This document shows positions 1 to 8,453 of a stretch of 64,000 bases of DNA, one piece after another (within the stretch, counting starts at the first letter, position 1; each line of letters opens with the position of its first letter). The position numbers and the translations under genes are program-made. The stretch comes from Methanoplanus sp. FWC-SCC4. Lineage in GTDB: Archaea > Halobacteriota > Methanomicrobia > Methanomicrobiales > Methanomicrobiaceae. The notes under the pieces were generated by a model. The model searched no databases. It saw nothing but the letters and a program-made list of their open reading frames with translations, and had not been told where the DNA came from. The stretch lies in assembly GCF_032878975.1 (NCBI RefSeq), contig NZ_CP043875.1:496001-560000 (forward strand). Reading direction: 5' to 3'.

Positions 1-584
1 TCACAAATTGATCTGATTCTGACAAGTGTATCTTCCTCAAATGCATATGTGTGGAGTGTAATCAGTATTGTTTTACCATGATCAACAAGGTTTTTGCAGT
101 TTGTCAGGAATGCCAGCAGATCACTCTGAGATGTTGATTCGGTCAGGAGTGTCAGTGAATCAATGATTATTACTTCAGATTTGCTTGTCTGTATTTTTCC
201 GATAATTCTTTTTAAAATACCGTTCATTTCTTCTTCACCCCATTCAAAACCAATTGTGTGCATGGGGTATATTTTCAGATATCCCCATGCAAAATAATCA
301 GAAATATCCAGACTCATTGAATCCATCTGTGAAAGAAAACTTTTTGCAGTGTTTTCTGAAGTATAGAGATCCACGTTCATGCTGCCTTTCATCGCACCCC
401 AGATGATCTGCTGGGTCATTACACTTTTTCCTGTATCATTTTCTCCTTCAATAAGAGTTAATGATTCAAGTGGAAGTCCGTCTGCGAGTTTTTTATCAAT
501 TTCCGGATTTCCGGTTGAGAGGATGTGTCTGTCATCTCCCCCTAACAGATCACCAAGACCGGGACTTTCTTCATCTTCAAACAT
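1..584 (-). CDS. flaH: Archaellum ATPase FlaH (ArlH), cut by the window edge
   Basis: RecA/KaiC-fold ATPase of the archaellum motor platform, a cytoplasmic partner of FlaI and FlaJ. I translated it from the ATG at 584; about 194 residues are readable and the frame stays open to base 1, so the C-terminus lies outside the window. Walker A GENDTGKS is at about residues 47-54 and a Walker B hydrophobic run ending in IIIDSL at about 138-143. It follows flaG in the same direction with 22 bases between, so it is part of the fla operon; flaI and flaJ would be expected just beyond the left edge. The identity rests on motifs plus operon position. Confidence 0.9.
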   Translation of the reverse strand, partial: MFEDEESPGLGDLLGGDDRHILSTGNPEIDKKLADGLPLESLTLIEGENDTGKSVMTQQIIWGAMKGSMNVDLYTSENTAKSFLSQMDSMSLDISDYFAWGYLKIYPMHTIGFEWGEEEMNGILKRIIGKIQTSKSEVIIIDSLTLLTESTSQSDLLAFLTNCKNLVDHGKTILITLHTYAFEEDTLVRIRSIC

Positions 585-606
585 ATTTTTACCTCATTAA
601 TTTTTT

Positions 607-1080
607 TTAGGTGTAAGCTGATGCTGAAACCCCGTTTGGAGTTGTTATCTGTATCCAGGCAGGTGCTTCACCGGAATATCTTACAGAAATGTTCATGATT
701 TCCTGTGGATCAAATTGTTCGGGGTTTATTATATCAGGTTTTATTGAGACAATATTCCATTCACCGGTACCATCTCCTTTTTGATAATAGACAGGTGTTT
801 TTGATGTGTTGCTTCCGGTGTAAATATCAAAGTATTCGAAGTCGGATATTGTCGTTTTTCCATCATTTATTACTTCAACATAAAGTGTTTCAGGAGGAAG
901 AACTGATGTCTGGTTGATTCCTATTGATGTTCTGATTCGTAATTCCTGCTGGTTTATTTGTTCGCCCTGTGCCATTGAAACAACCTCGGCTGTTGTCAGT
1001 ACTACTCCTACCAGAAAGTAGGCAGTGATCATAAGAAGAATCAGTGCAAATGCTGTTGCGACGATTGTTGCACTTCCCAT
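607..1080 (-). CDS. flaG: Archaellum stator-like protein FlaG (ArlG)
   Basis: 157 residues. One N-terminal hydrophobic helix (about residues 5-33) is followed by an extracytoplasmic beta-rich domain with conserved-looking YVEVINDG and SVRYSGEAP segments. FlaF and FlaG are known to form a pseudoperiplasmic complex that links the archaellum motor to the S-layer. The start codon is directly adjacent to the flaF stop (1080/1081), so translation is probably coupled. The ITTPNGV near the C-terminus echoes SIALPNGV at the end of FlaF, which supports their known structural relationship. The pairing with FlaF and FlaH makes the call firm. Confidence 0.87.
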   Translation of the reverse strand: MGSATIVATAFALILLMITAYFLVGVVLTTAEVVSMAQGEQINQQELRIRTSIGINQTSVLPPETLYVEVINDGKTTISDFEYFDIYTGSNTSKTPVYYQKGDGTGEWNIVSIKPDIINPEQFDPQEIMNISVRYSGEAPAWIQITTPNGVSASAYT

Positions 1081-1581
1081 TTAACCACTCGCTGTAAAGG
1101 TTTTAGCAAGATTCACTCCGTTTGGAAGGGCTATACTGAAATATACATAATCACCTTTGGTAACAGGTATTTTACTGGATTTTATACTGATTTCAAGAGT
1201 TTCCCTCGGGTCCCAGTAATCATTTGTATCCGTTTCAATGACTGAATAATTCCATTCGCCATTGGAGGGTATATCTGTAAGATCAAGTGATACAAGGGTA
1301 AAATCTCCTTCTGCCCCAATGAATACATCAGACATGTTTATACTATTCTTGCCGATTCTTGCGCTTCCAATATTTTTTATCCAGACTCTTGCATCCGGGC
1401 TATCTGCAAATGTATTGATGACTTTGATGTCAGTTCGCAATCTTTCATCCGCAGAACTGGAGGATTGGGTAAAAGTTGAAGTTGCCTGATATATTATTGG
1501 AAAAAAGGCATTTACAAGTACTGCCGCAGCGACGATCGCTGTAATCAGGAAAATGGCTGTAGCAAATGTTTCACTTGACAT
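1081..1581 (-). CDS. flaF: Archaellum protein FlaF (ArlF)
   Basis: 166 residues. The N-terminal membrane anchor (about 6-30, including FLITAIVAAAVLVNAFF) is followed by a beta-sandwich-type outer domain. FlaF binds S-layer protein and partners FlaG in anchoring the archaellum; this is family knowledge. Here the sequence shows the expected length, the single helix and the ALPNGV C-terminal motif shared with the next gene. It lies 9 bases downstream of the FlaC/D/E-type gene and abuts flaG. Nothing looks damaged. Confidence 0.87.
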   Translation of the reverse strand: MSSETFATAIFLITAIVAAAVLVNAFFPIIYQATSTFTQSSSSADERLRTDIKVINTFADSPDARVWIKNIGSARIGKNSINMSDVFIGAEGDFTLVSLDLTDIPSNGEWNYSVIETDTNDYWDPRETLEISIKSSKIPVTKGDYVYFSIALPNGVNLAKTFTASG

Positions 1582-1590
1582 ATTTTGTGT

Positions 1591-2421
1591 TCAGACTTTT
1601 TCAAGCATTTCGATCCAGTCTTCTTCATAACTCTCTTCTTCAGACAGTTTTGCTAATAATGGATCTTTTGAAGTTCTTTTTTCCATTATGACTTCTATCA
1701 TTTCCCTGTCCAGAGAGGAGTCATCAGGTATCAGTATTCTGTTTAAAACATAGAGTTCCGCAACAAATTCTTCAGAACTGATCTCATTACATTCACCTGA
1801 TGATTCAGGCATCAGTTTTGAAATTTCCTTAATTTGTCCAGCTGCCTCTTCTGAAATATATCCCATTGTTACATAGGATTCGGTCATAATTCTGAGTCTG
1901 TCGTGACCGTATTTGTTCACCATTCTGCTGACCCACTCAAAGAGTCTGTGAAGTTTTTGTAGTCTGGGCCTGTCTGATGTTTTTGTTTCAGGCGGGATTT
2001 CCTCCGCATTTCTGTTAATATCTTCAACTCTTTTTCTGAGTGCTGCTAACATCTCGGCATCAGATTGTTTATACCCTTTTTGAAGATCAAAATTTGCAGG
2101 AGCTATTTCATTGTCATCAGTATTTATATCGGATATTTCCTCAGTTTCCGAGATTTCTTCTTCAGGAACTGCCGGAAGAGAATCTTTTGCTAAAGGGTCT
2201 GTTTTATCCTTTAACTGACCAGGGTCTGAAGGAGGTATCATAGCTGTAACTATGAATGGATTTTCCGTTTCATTCAGCCTTTCCCTTAGATCGATTAAAA
2301 GCTTTTTTACAGATTTTTTCAGGAGATCAACTTCATCCTGCAAATTTTGAAGTTTCACTTCCGGATCATCGGCAGATGCTGAACTAAGAATATGGTCTAC
2401 CTGTGACTGGTTAATAGCCAT
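1591..2421 (-). CDS. Archaellum cytosolic ring protein, FlaC/D/E type
   Basis: 276 residues, soluble. A coiled-coil segment (about 22-50) and a central acidic, low-complexity linker (about 80-110) precede a C-terminal FlaD/E-type domain (about 155-276) with LFEWVSRMVNKYGHDRL and a YISEEAAGQIKEI-like helix. In euryarchaea, FlaC, FlaD and FlaE form the cytosolic part around the motor and link it to chemotaxis through CheF. Only one such gene is present here, so it probably combines these roles, as in other Methanomicrobiales. It is the first gene of the second half of the locus, after a gap of about 400 bases from the archaellins, and could have its own promoter. Confidence 0.85.
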   Translation of the reverse strand: MAINQSQVDHILSSASADDPEVKLQNLQDEVDLLKKSVKKLLIDLRERLNETENPFIVTAMIPPSDPGQLKDKTDPLAKDSLPAVPEEEISETEEISDINTDDNEIAPANFDLQKGYKQSDAEMLAALRKRVEDINRNAEEIPPETKTSDRPRLQKLHRLFEWVSRMVNKYGHDRLRIMTESYVTMGYISEEAAGQIKEISKLMPESSGECNEISSEEFVAELYVLNRILIPDDSSLDREMIEVIMEKRTSKDPLLAKLSEEESYEEDWIEMLEKV

Positions 2422-2819
2422 AGTTACAATTATTTTCTCTTTATGAATTTAAAAAACTGTTGAATTAATCAATACTGAAAAATATTTTATTAAAATTTGT
2501 TCAATTGAAAATATTATTTCATATTTTGCTGTATAATTGTGGATATTATTTATTTTTAAGATATGGTGTCGGGCAATATGGTGAATAATATTTTATGAAA
2601 ATTTCTATTATGGCATATAATTTATTAGAAAAGCTTTGATAATTTATGATTATTTGATTATAGTTTATGAAAATGCGCTATAATAAAAATTCCTGATCAG
2701 AAAGGATTGTAATAAGATATTAAGAGTATTTTTAGAAAATGATCTCAAATATTTTCCAAACAATTCAGAATAACAGAAATTTATAACCATAATTAAAAAA
2801 CTGATTGATTTTAGAATAA
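2422..2819. other. AT-rich gap between archaellin genes and flaC/D/E
   Basis: About 400 bases with no open reading frame I can support. It is very AT-rich, with many short TATA-like stretches on both strands. It separates the three archaellin genes from the structural and motor genes, both on the minus strand. It could therefore hold the archaellin transcript terminator and a second promoter for flaC/D/E-F-G-H. I see no convincing hairpin or RNA gene. Confidence 0.4.
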
Positions 2820-3449
2820 TTAATTCAGGATATTAATTTTTGTAATTCTTGCAGGAGCTTTTCTTTTAATTCCGTATGAAGCACCAGAAGCAGGCCTTAT
2901 CTCAAGATTGAATTCCTGATTTGCACTGATCTGGTTTGGTTCATCAAACACAGTATAGATTGTGAACTGTTCCTGGTTTTCAAGAAGTGCTCCTTTGTCA
3001 TTGTTTTCATAGTTTGCAATATCAATTATCCCCCATTGCCCGGGATTAATTGCAGTTTTGTCACTTATGACATCTGTTGAAGAACTGCTGATTTTGGTAA
3101 CATTGTTAATCTTTGTTACATTGTCTTTGGTCTGGAATGTTAGAGTTGTTGATGCAAAATCAACAGGTGATCCACCAGCTGTGAGTCCCACTACAAACCT
3201 TATTCCATCCATTTTGGCGTTTATTCCGCCTACCATCGTACTGTTGCCATATACATCACCGAGTATTTCAATACCTGAAGATGACTGGCCTACACTTGTA
3301 TACACAACATCCTGAGCTTTTTGTGTTGCAAAAAAACCGGCTCCGAGTATCACATAAGAGAAAACTGAAGCGGTTACTACAAATGCAATTAAGACAATTG
3401 CAGCTTCAAGACCTGTGAAACCCTCGCTATTTAAAATCATGGCTGTCAC
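2820..3449 (-). CDS. flaB: Archaellin (FlaB), third copy in the operon
   Basis: Major filament protein family. It has a class III signal peptide with cleavage expected after the Gly of EG-FTGLEAAIVLIAFVV, followed by the hydrophobic helix that forms the filament core. The outer domain carries several N-x-S/T sequons (for example NNVT, NVTK) suited to N-glycosylation. The GTG at 3449 gives a 10-residue leader; the ATG at 3440 gives a shorter one and is an alternative start. About 209 residues. It is the last of three tandem copies and ends in the same family-typical region (SYGIKRKAPARI) as copy one. Processing by the FlaK/PibD peptidase is inferred from the motif. Confidence 0.92.
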   Translation of the reverse strand: MTAMILNSEGFTGLEAAIVLIAFVVTASVFSYVILGAGFFATQKAQDVVYTSVGQSSSGIEILGDVYGNSTMVGGINAKMDGIRFVVGLTAGGSPVDFASTTLTFQTKDNVTKINNVTKISSSSTDVISDKTAINPGQWGIIDIANYENNDKGALLENQEQFTIYTVFDEPNQISANQEFNLEIRPASGASYGIKRKAPARITKINILN

Positions 3450-3484
3450 GTCATGCTAGTTTTCTGGTTTCTTCAAAAAAAAGA

Positions 3485-4102
3485 TTAGTTGAGCAGGTTT
3501 ACCTTCTCAATCTTTGGTGGTGCCGTACGCTTAATTGCATATGATGCACCCTTTGGTGGCTTAATTTCAAGACTGAAGCGCTCATTTGCTGCAATTCCTG
3601 TTGCACCAACATTTGCATATATTGTGAACTGCTCCTGGTTTTCAAGGAGTGCTCCCTTGTCGCTGTTGTCATTGGCAATGTCGATGATACCCCATTCGTA
3701 TGTAGTGATGTCTGTCTGGGCAGAAACTACATCTGAAGCTGAGCTTGAGATTTTTGAATCATTTGTCAGATCCTTTATTGAAGTTGTATTTGTGAATACA
3801 AGTGTTGTTGAAGCAAAATCAACAGGTGCTCCACCTGCTGTAAGACCTACTACAAATCTGATTCCATCAATTTTTGCATTGTCTCCGCCTGTACTGTTTC
3901 CGTACACATCGCCTAATACTTCAAGACTTGATGATGCCATGTCAACACTGGAATAGACTACTTCCTGTGATTTCTGTGTTGTGAAGAAACCCGCTCCCAA
4001 TACTACGTATGAGAAAACCGCTGCTACTACAACAAATGCAATCAATACGATAGCAGCTTCAAGACCGGTAAATCCTTCGTCTGATTTAAATAATTTCATC
4101 AT
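3485..4102 (-). CDS. flaB: Archaellin (FlaB), second copy in the operon
   Basis: About 205 residues, with prepeptide ending SDEG before FTGLEAAIVLIAFVV and the archaellin core helix. An in-frame ATG at 4111 touches the Shine-Dalgarno GGAGG (4112-4116); the ATG at 4102 has a normal 9-base spacing, so I prefer it. It begins a few bases after the stop of the first copy, so translation is probably coupled. Sequons such as NTTS and NDSK lie in the outer domain. The N-terminal third is nearly identical to the neighbouring copies while the outer domain has diverged, as usual for multi-archaellin operons. Confidence 0.93.
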   Translation of the reverse strand: MMKLFKSDEGFTGLEAAIVLIAFVVVAAVFSYVVLGAGFFTTQKSQEVVYSSVDMASSSLEVLGDVYGNSTGGDNAKIDGIRFVVGLTAGGAPVDFASTTLVFTNTTSIKDLTNDSKISSSASDVVSAQTDITTYEWGIIDIANDNSDKGALLENQEQFTIYANVGATGIAANERFSLEIKPPKGASYAIKRTAPPKIEKVNLLN

Positions 4103-4116
4103 TTTAATCATCCTCC

Positions 4117-4704
4117 TTAGTAAAGGGTGTTAACTCCCGTAATTCTTGCAGGTGCTTTTCTGCTGATGGTGTATGATGTACCTACTGAAGGGCGCAGATC
4201 AAGGTTGAATCTCTGGTTTGCCACAATGTTGTCGATTGGATTCGCCACAATTGTAAACTGCTCCTCGTTTTCAAGGAGAAGATCTGCACTTGCATTGTTC
4301 TTTGCAAGAACAACTGACCATGTGCCTGAGGTGATTGTTGCATCGGCATTTCCGATAACTGCATCTCCTGCTCTTTCCATCTTTGAAACATTTGTTGCAT
4401 CTGCATATGTTATTGTCGTCTGTGAGAAATCAACAGGTGATCCACCTGCTGTAAGTCCTACAGTGAAACGAACTGTGTCAATGTTTGTGTCATCTGAGCT
4501 TGTACCATAAACATCACCTAAGATCTCGACACTTGAACTTGCCTGATCTACACTTGTATAGATAACTTCCTGAGATTTCTGTGTTGTGAAGAAACCTGCT
4601 CCCAATACTACGTATGAGAAGACAGCGGCTACAACGACGAATGCAATCAAAACGATAGCAGCCTCAAGACCTGTAAATCCTTCTTCTTTATTTATTTTCA
4701 GCAT
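4117..4704 (-). CDS. flaB: Archaellin (FlaB), first copy in the operon
   Basis: 195 residues. The leader MLKINKEEG precedes FTGLEAAIVLIAFVVV, a typical 9-residue class III signal. A GGAGG ribosome-binding site (4712-4716) sits 7 bases before the ATG. The promoter-proximal copy is generally the most strongly expressed, so this may be the major filament subunit (inference). Sequons NASA and NVSK are present. The C-terminal SVGTSYTISRKAPARI matches the end of copy three. Confidence 0.93.
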   Translation of the reverse strand: MLKINKEEGFTGLEAAIVLIAFVVVAAVFSYVVLGAGFFTTQKSQEVIYTSVDQASSSVEILGDVYGTSSDDTNIDTVRFTVGLTAGGSPVDFSQTTITYADATNVSKMERAGDAVIGNADATITSGTWSVVLAKNNASADLLLENEEQFTIVANPIDNIVANQRFNLDLRPSVGTSYTISRKAPARITGVNTLY

Positions 4705-5165
4705 TGCTTTTCCTCCAATTATTTTGATTTCATATATTCCTTATGAAAGATTCCTGGATCCCTCCAAAATCTATCAGTAATACTTAACATAGGCATTATT
4801 TAAAAATTTTTTTCATTTGTCATATTCAGAGCAGAAGATCTGATCCAATCTTTACAGGTGTGTGGAATTAATATTTCCTGTTCCGTCCATGTTGGGCATA
4901 ATATTTCATAAATATTTAGAATAGTATTATTGATCGCACTATTATTTTTAAAAATTATTGGTGTTGGTTTTTGTATCCTGTGGATAATTTGATGATTAAA
5001 AAGTCTGATCTGTGTTTATTTTTGTTATTTCAAGTTTGAAATTTTACCTAAATACATAAATGAGAATTCTTCACCTGCGGCATTATTGTATGAAAAACCT
5101 GAGGGCTCTGAAAAATTTTTGTCCGAGATTTTTTTTAATTTTAATGAATTTATGTAAAGAACAGA
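4705..5165. other. Upstream region of archaellin operon and tRNA-Leu 3' flank
   Basis: About 460 bases with no supportable gene. Near 4797-4808 the minus strand reads TTTTTAAATA, a good TATA box, and the GGAGG at 4712-4716 is the archaellin ribosome-binding site. The remainder is AT-rich and serves as the downstream flank of tRNA-Leu on the same strand. I found no stable RNA fold in it. Confidence 0.4.
4795..4810 (-). promoter_or_regulatory. TATA box of the archaellin operon
   Basis: Minus-strand TTTTTAAATAATG preceded by an A-rich BRE-like stretch. The expected transcription start is about 25 bases downstream, near 4770-4775, giving a leader of about 70 bases that contains the GGAGG site. 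Judged by eye only. Confidence 0.45.
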
Positions 5166-5250
5166 TGCGAGAGGTGAGATTCGAACTCACGGACTCCTAC
5201 GAGATTGGATCTTAAGTCCAACGCCTTTGGCCAGGCTCGGCAACTCTCGC
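5166..5250 (-). tRNA. tRNA-Leu (anticodon UAA)
   Basis: The minus strand folds as a class II tRNA. The acceptor stem is GCGAGAG/CTCTCGC, the anticodon loop CTTAAGA gives anticodon TAA, there is a long variable arm, and the T-arm has GTTCGAAT. The discriminator base is A, as expected for leucine. CCA is not encoded and no intron is seen. Confidence 0.96.
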
Positions 5251-5293
5251 AATTTAATTGTCTGTAAAAGTTTGGGATATTAGTATTGTTACT

Positions 5294-5312
5294 GTTAGGA
5301 AAAAAACCTAAC
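5294..5312 (-). terminator. Hairpin with T-rich loop after the DUF2070 gene
   Basis: Inverted repeat GTTAGG / CCTAAC with a 7-base loop that is all T on the minus strand, about 40 bases past the stop of the 5353-7104 gene and before tRNA-Leu. It is a plausible transcription end for the membrane protein gene. Confidence 0.4.
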
Positions 5313-5352
5313 TGATTGTGTCCGGCTTTTTTCCGTGTGTTTCTGTCTTGAA

Positions 5353-7104
5353 CTATACAAGTATGAAGTACGCAATTATCGAGAATACAAATGCAAGCAG
5401 CAGAATTGCAAGCCCCAAAGGAGCAATAAAGGTCAGCATAGCGTTTACTGAACTTGCAAGCTGTGATATTCTGTGTGATCCAAAGACAACAACGCCTTCA
5501 CACCATGCTGTCGAAGCGCCGGCTTTGGCATCTGAGAGATCTTTGATTGCATCACTGACCGCCTTCACCACATATTCCATAATAATATCTGCGCTGACAT
5601 GATACCCGACCGGGTTTTTGCCACTCATTGTGTTGACAACGTGGGAATCGGTTGTCATCAGTTCACATTCATCAACAATCTTTAGAAGTTCATTCCTCAA
5701 TATTTCGCGAACACCGTTTTGCATATTGTTTCCGTCAAAGAGGATATATGCTGTTTTCTGTCCGGATACTTCTGTGACAAGCGCCTGAATACCGATATCA
5801 CCGAATCCCTGCTCTCTTGTGAACGGGACATTTATGTGTGAAATGCCTACTTTGAATGGAAACTGTTCATTAATCCGGGCTTTTTCACATGCGTTATCAC
5901 ATGTTTTCATATATTCATAAGCTGTCAGTGAAGCGGGCATTACCGGATTTACCACATCCACCATGCAGTTATGTGCATCTACAAAACCAACATGGCTAAA
6001 TTTTTTATGGCCCTCGTTCATTATTGAAAGACCAATAGGGTATTCAAGATCCTCGGTCATCTCCGGTGAGCGCGTACTTACCATCAGAATCGAATCCCCA
6101 AAAGACTGGGCAAGAACCTGCACAGATCCGTAACTATGCCTCTCTGACATCCCTGCTTTATTGTGGTACTCAAGTCCGGCTCTGGTTTTGTTTATTGCGG
6201 AGATGATTTTTGGAATTTCCTTTTCAGATACAAGATTGAAGTCATGTGTTGCGCAACCGTGTGCAACAAAGGTTTCACCGCCAAGTGATTCATAAAGAAC
6301 TTTTGGAAGGTTCCCCCCGCCTATTTCACCCATGGGACCCGGGTGCAGATTGGGTATTGTAAACAAAACATCTTTTCTTCCCTCACGTGAGAAGAAAAGT
6401 GTAAACTGAGGGACGTATACTTCCTCACCGATTTCATGGAAAAAATCCTCAAGGGATTTTGAACCGTCAGTGTTGTGTGCGATGAAAGCATTAATGAAAT
6501 TCAGTGCACTGATGTGGAAATTCTTTTTAAGGGGCCTTTCTATTAGCCATAAAAATAATATGACGCCCATTCCAAAGAGCAGGTGTATAAGTACTGCAAA
6601 GATTGTAAAGACTGTGCTGAAGTAATAAGTTCCGATTAGTATTCCGACGACACTCTGCGTAAGTGCCGGAAGAATCATGTGTGACATTTTATAGTCAGCT
6701 ATTGCCACAAGCACAATCAGCCTTATTGCGAAGATGAATCCAAGTGATACGGAGAACAAAAGGGGGAAAATTCCCTGAAATACCAGTAGCACCGGAAAGA
6801 GACTAATAAGTATTGAAAATACCGTACAGGCAAGAGCTAAAAGTGCAGACCTGTTCCATGTAATTTTTTTACCGAAAATTTCAACAAGGGGCTTTGTCAG
6901 TATAAAAGCAATAATTGCCGGAAGAAAAAACCCTGTAAACCCGAAAAACTGAATTTCGTGATTTCTTATTACACTTGCAAGATCAAGAACCAGTCCGAGT
7001 ACAAAAATTATTGCGAGTGAACGTGGCCATGATGGTGCTATAAATAAAAATCTGCTTAAACCTTCTATTTTGGTGTCGCCTGAAGGGGCCATTTGCTGTT
7101 TCAA
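5353..7104 (-). CDS. DUF2070 family membrane protein
   Basis: 583 residues. The first 190 or so form about six to seven membrane helices, then a large soluble region (about 200-550), and one final helix at the C-terminus (about 555-580). The soluble part has PNLHPGPMGEIGGGNLP (about 252-267) and AHGCATHDFN (about 281-290), rich in His, Asp and Cys and likely to form a metal or catalytic site (inference). I recognise the layout as the archaeal DUF2070 family, whose function is not known to me. It is transcribed after the kinase gene but separated from it by an inverted repeat, so it probably has its own promoter. Confidence 0.8.
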   Translation of the reverse strand: MKQQMAPSGDTKIEGLSRFLFIAPSWPRSLAIIFVLGLVLDLASVIRNHEIQFFGFTGFFLPAIIAFILTKPLVEIFGKKITWNRSALLALACTVFSILISLFPVLLVFQGIFPLLFSVSLGFIFAIRLIVLVAIADYKMSHMILPALTQSVVGILIGTYYFSTVFTIFAVLIHLLFGMGVILFLWLIERPLKKNFHISALNFINAFIAHNTDGSKSLEDFFHEIGEEVYVPQFTLFFSREGRKDVLFTIPNLHPGPMGEIGGGNLPKVLYESLGGETFVAHGCATHDFNLVSEKEIPKIISAINKTRAGLEYHNKAGMSERHSYGSVQVLAQSFGDSILMVSTRSPEMTEDLEYPIGLSIMNEGHKKFSHVGFVDAHNCMVDVVNPVMPASLTAYEYMKTCDNACEKARINEQFPFKVGISHINVPFTREQGFGDIGIQALVTEVSGQKTAYILFDGNNMQNGVREILRNELLKIVDECELMTTDSHVVNTMSGKNPVGYHVSADIIMEYVVKAVSDAIKDLSDAKAGASTAWCEGVVVFGSHRISQLASSVNAMLTFIAPLGLAILLLAFVFSIIAYFILV

Positions 7105-7123
7105 GCCTCCTTTAATTATATGG

Positions 7124-7180
7124 AATTTGGGACAATTCTTATTGGTTAAATTAGATAATATTTGAAATATGTCCCAAATT
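7124..7180. repeat. Perfect 11-base inverted repeat upstream of DUF2070 gene
   Basis: AATTTGGGACA at 7124-7134 and its exact reverse complement at 7170-7180 flank a 35-base AT-rich spacer. The repeat lies between the kinase stop (7197) and the DUF2070 start (7104), both on the minus strand. It may be a terminator for the kinase or an operator pair around the DUF2070 promoter, since TATA-like sequence lies in the spacer. Confidence 0.55.
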
Positions 7181-7196
7181 TTTTAATTAACTTTGT

Positions 7197-8078
7197 TTAT
7201 TGATATAAGTCGCCAAAGTACTTATTGTATCTTTCCTTCATTCTGTCCCAGTCCGGAAGATTTGTCTGGCACCCTGTCATCTCTACAATAAAAGAAGCGG
7301 TGGTAGTACCTATTTTACAGCATTTTTCAACAGAGTATCCTTTTTGATATGCCGTCAGGAATCCTGCCCTGTAGGAATCACCTGCACCTGTCGGATCTGC
7401 AAGTTTTACTGAAATTGCAGGTATTTTTGTGATATTGCCATTATGGTGAATTTCACTTCCGTCTCCTGACATGGTAACAATCGAGAGCGGGATCTGTTTT
7501 ATCAGTTCTTCTCTTCCGATACCTGTTTTATCACATATGCCTTTTAGCTCGTGAATATTTGTGAACAGGATGTCGATGTGGTCAAGAATTGATATGAGCT
7601 GCTCTTTTGTATATTTTATCAGATCCTGCCCGGGATCAAATGATGAAAAAACGGCTTTTTCTGCAATTTTTACATTAAATTCCGGTTCAGCGGTTGCCAT
7701 ATGCACGAAATCGAGTGAAGGTGCTTTTGCGGTTTTGAAAATCTCTGATGCGCCCCATTCAAAAACTGTCGTCTGATCACCTTCTGTATCATTAAACAGG
7801 TAACAGGTGGGCGTGTTTTTGTCTTCAACTACAAAGAAGTCTTTTTTGATTCCGAGTTTATTCATCCACTTTTCATATTCACTTCCAAAGAAATCATTTC
7901 CAACTGCGCTGATTAATTCGGCTTCTCCGCCAAGCACAGCGATTCCTGCTGCAATGTTGGCGGCGCCTCCTCCAAAATAGACCTTATGATCAAGAACAGG
8001 GGAGGACGAATGTCTTTTTGGAAGAACAGGGAGAGTAAAAATATGATCAATTGCAGTATGTCCTACAACTGAGATCAT
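7197..8078 (-). CDS. PfkB/ribokinase-family sugar or nucleoside kinase
   Basis: 293 residues. The N-terminal PfkB signature includes FGGGAANIAAGIAVLGG (about 35-51) and the C-terminal signature DPTGAGDSYRAGF (about 228-240), whose Asp 234 is the expected catalytic base and GAG the anion hole. Family members phosphorylate sugars or nucleosides using ATP. Overall it resembles the archaeal nucleoside kinase branch (such as the M. jannaschii enzyme), but the substrate cannot be fixed from sequence. Its start is 2 bases from the UPF0212 stop, so the two are one operon. Confidence 0.85.
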   Translation of the reverse strand: MISVVGHTAIDHIFTLPVLPKRHSSSPVLDHKVYFGGGAANIAAGIAVLGGEAELISAVGNDFFGSEYEKWMNKLGIKKDFFVVEDKNTPTCYLFNDTEGDQTTVFEWGASEIFKTAKAPSLDFVHMATAEPEFNVKIAEKAVFSSFDPGQDLIKYTKEQLISILDHIDILFTNIHELKGICDKTGIGREELIKQIPLSIVTMSGDGSEIHHNGNITKIPAISVKLADPTGAGDSYRAGFLTAYQKGYSVEKCCKIGTTTASFIVEMTGCQTNLPDWDRMKERYNKYFGDLYQ

Positions 8079-8080
8079 TT

Positions 8081-8419
8081 TTATAACTCCTTGATATCAA
8101 TGACTTTGAGAGGCGTGTCTCTAAGTGCCCGTCCCACTACGGATTTTGCAATTCTGGATGCATGCTCTTCAGATTCAGCTTTGAATACTTTCATCTCAAG
8201 AATCAGGCCGACAAGGGCCATATTTGCAACCACTAATGCATTATTCAGCTCCTGTTCACAGAACGGGCATGCGAGCTGACCAATTTCAATATCAACAAAC
8301 TTAGCGGAGGGATTTAAACGTTTACCTGCTTCGCTTATAGCAATGCCTATTGCATCATCGAGGGTTTCAATATCCTTTATGATCCAGGCAGATTCCATTG
8401 TAACAAGATAGTCTGACAT
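8081..8419 (-). CDS. UPF0212 (DUF555) family protein
   Basis: 112 residues, soluble. I recognise the archaeal UPF0212/DUF555 family from the [20 protein letters not shown] start and the central [13 protein letters not shown] with a CPFC pair that may bind metal or be redox-active. Function is unknown. It is directly followed by the PfkB-type kinase (2-base spacing), which suggests co-expression. Length and both termini look intact. Confidence 0.85.
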   Translation of the reverse strand: MSDYLVTMESAWIIKDIETLDDAIGIAISEAGKRLNPSAKFVDIEIGQLACPFCEQELNNALVVANMALVGLILEMKVFKAESEEHASRIAKSVVGRALRDTPLKVIDIKEL

Positions 8420-8453
8420 AATATTTTCCGATAATTACTGAAATTTTATTAAA

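Noticed and set aside
3489-3956. 155-codon plus-strand frame antisense to the second archaellin gene
   Set aside because: Shadow of the archaellin codon pattern; similar frames are antisense to the other archaellin copies, as expected from shared sequence.
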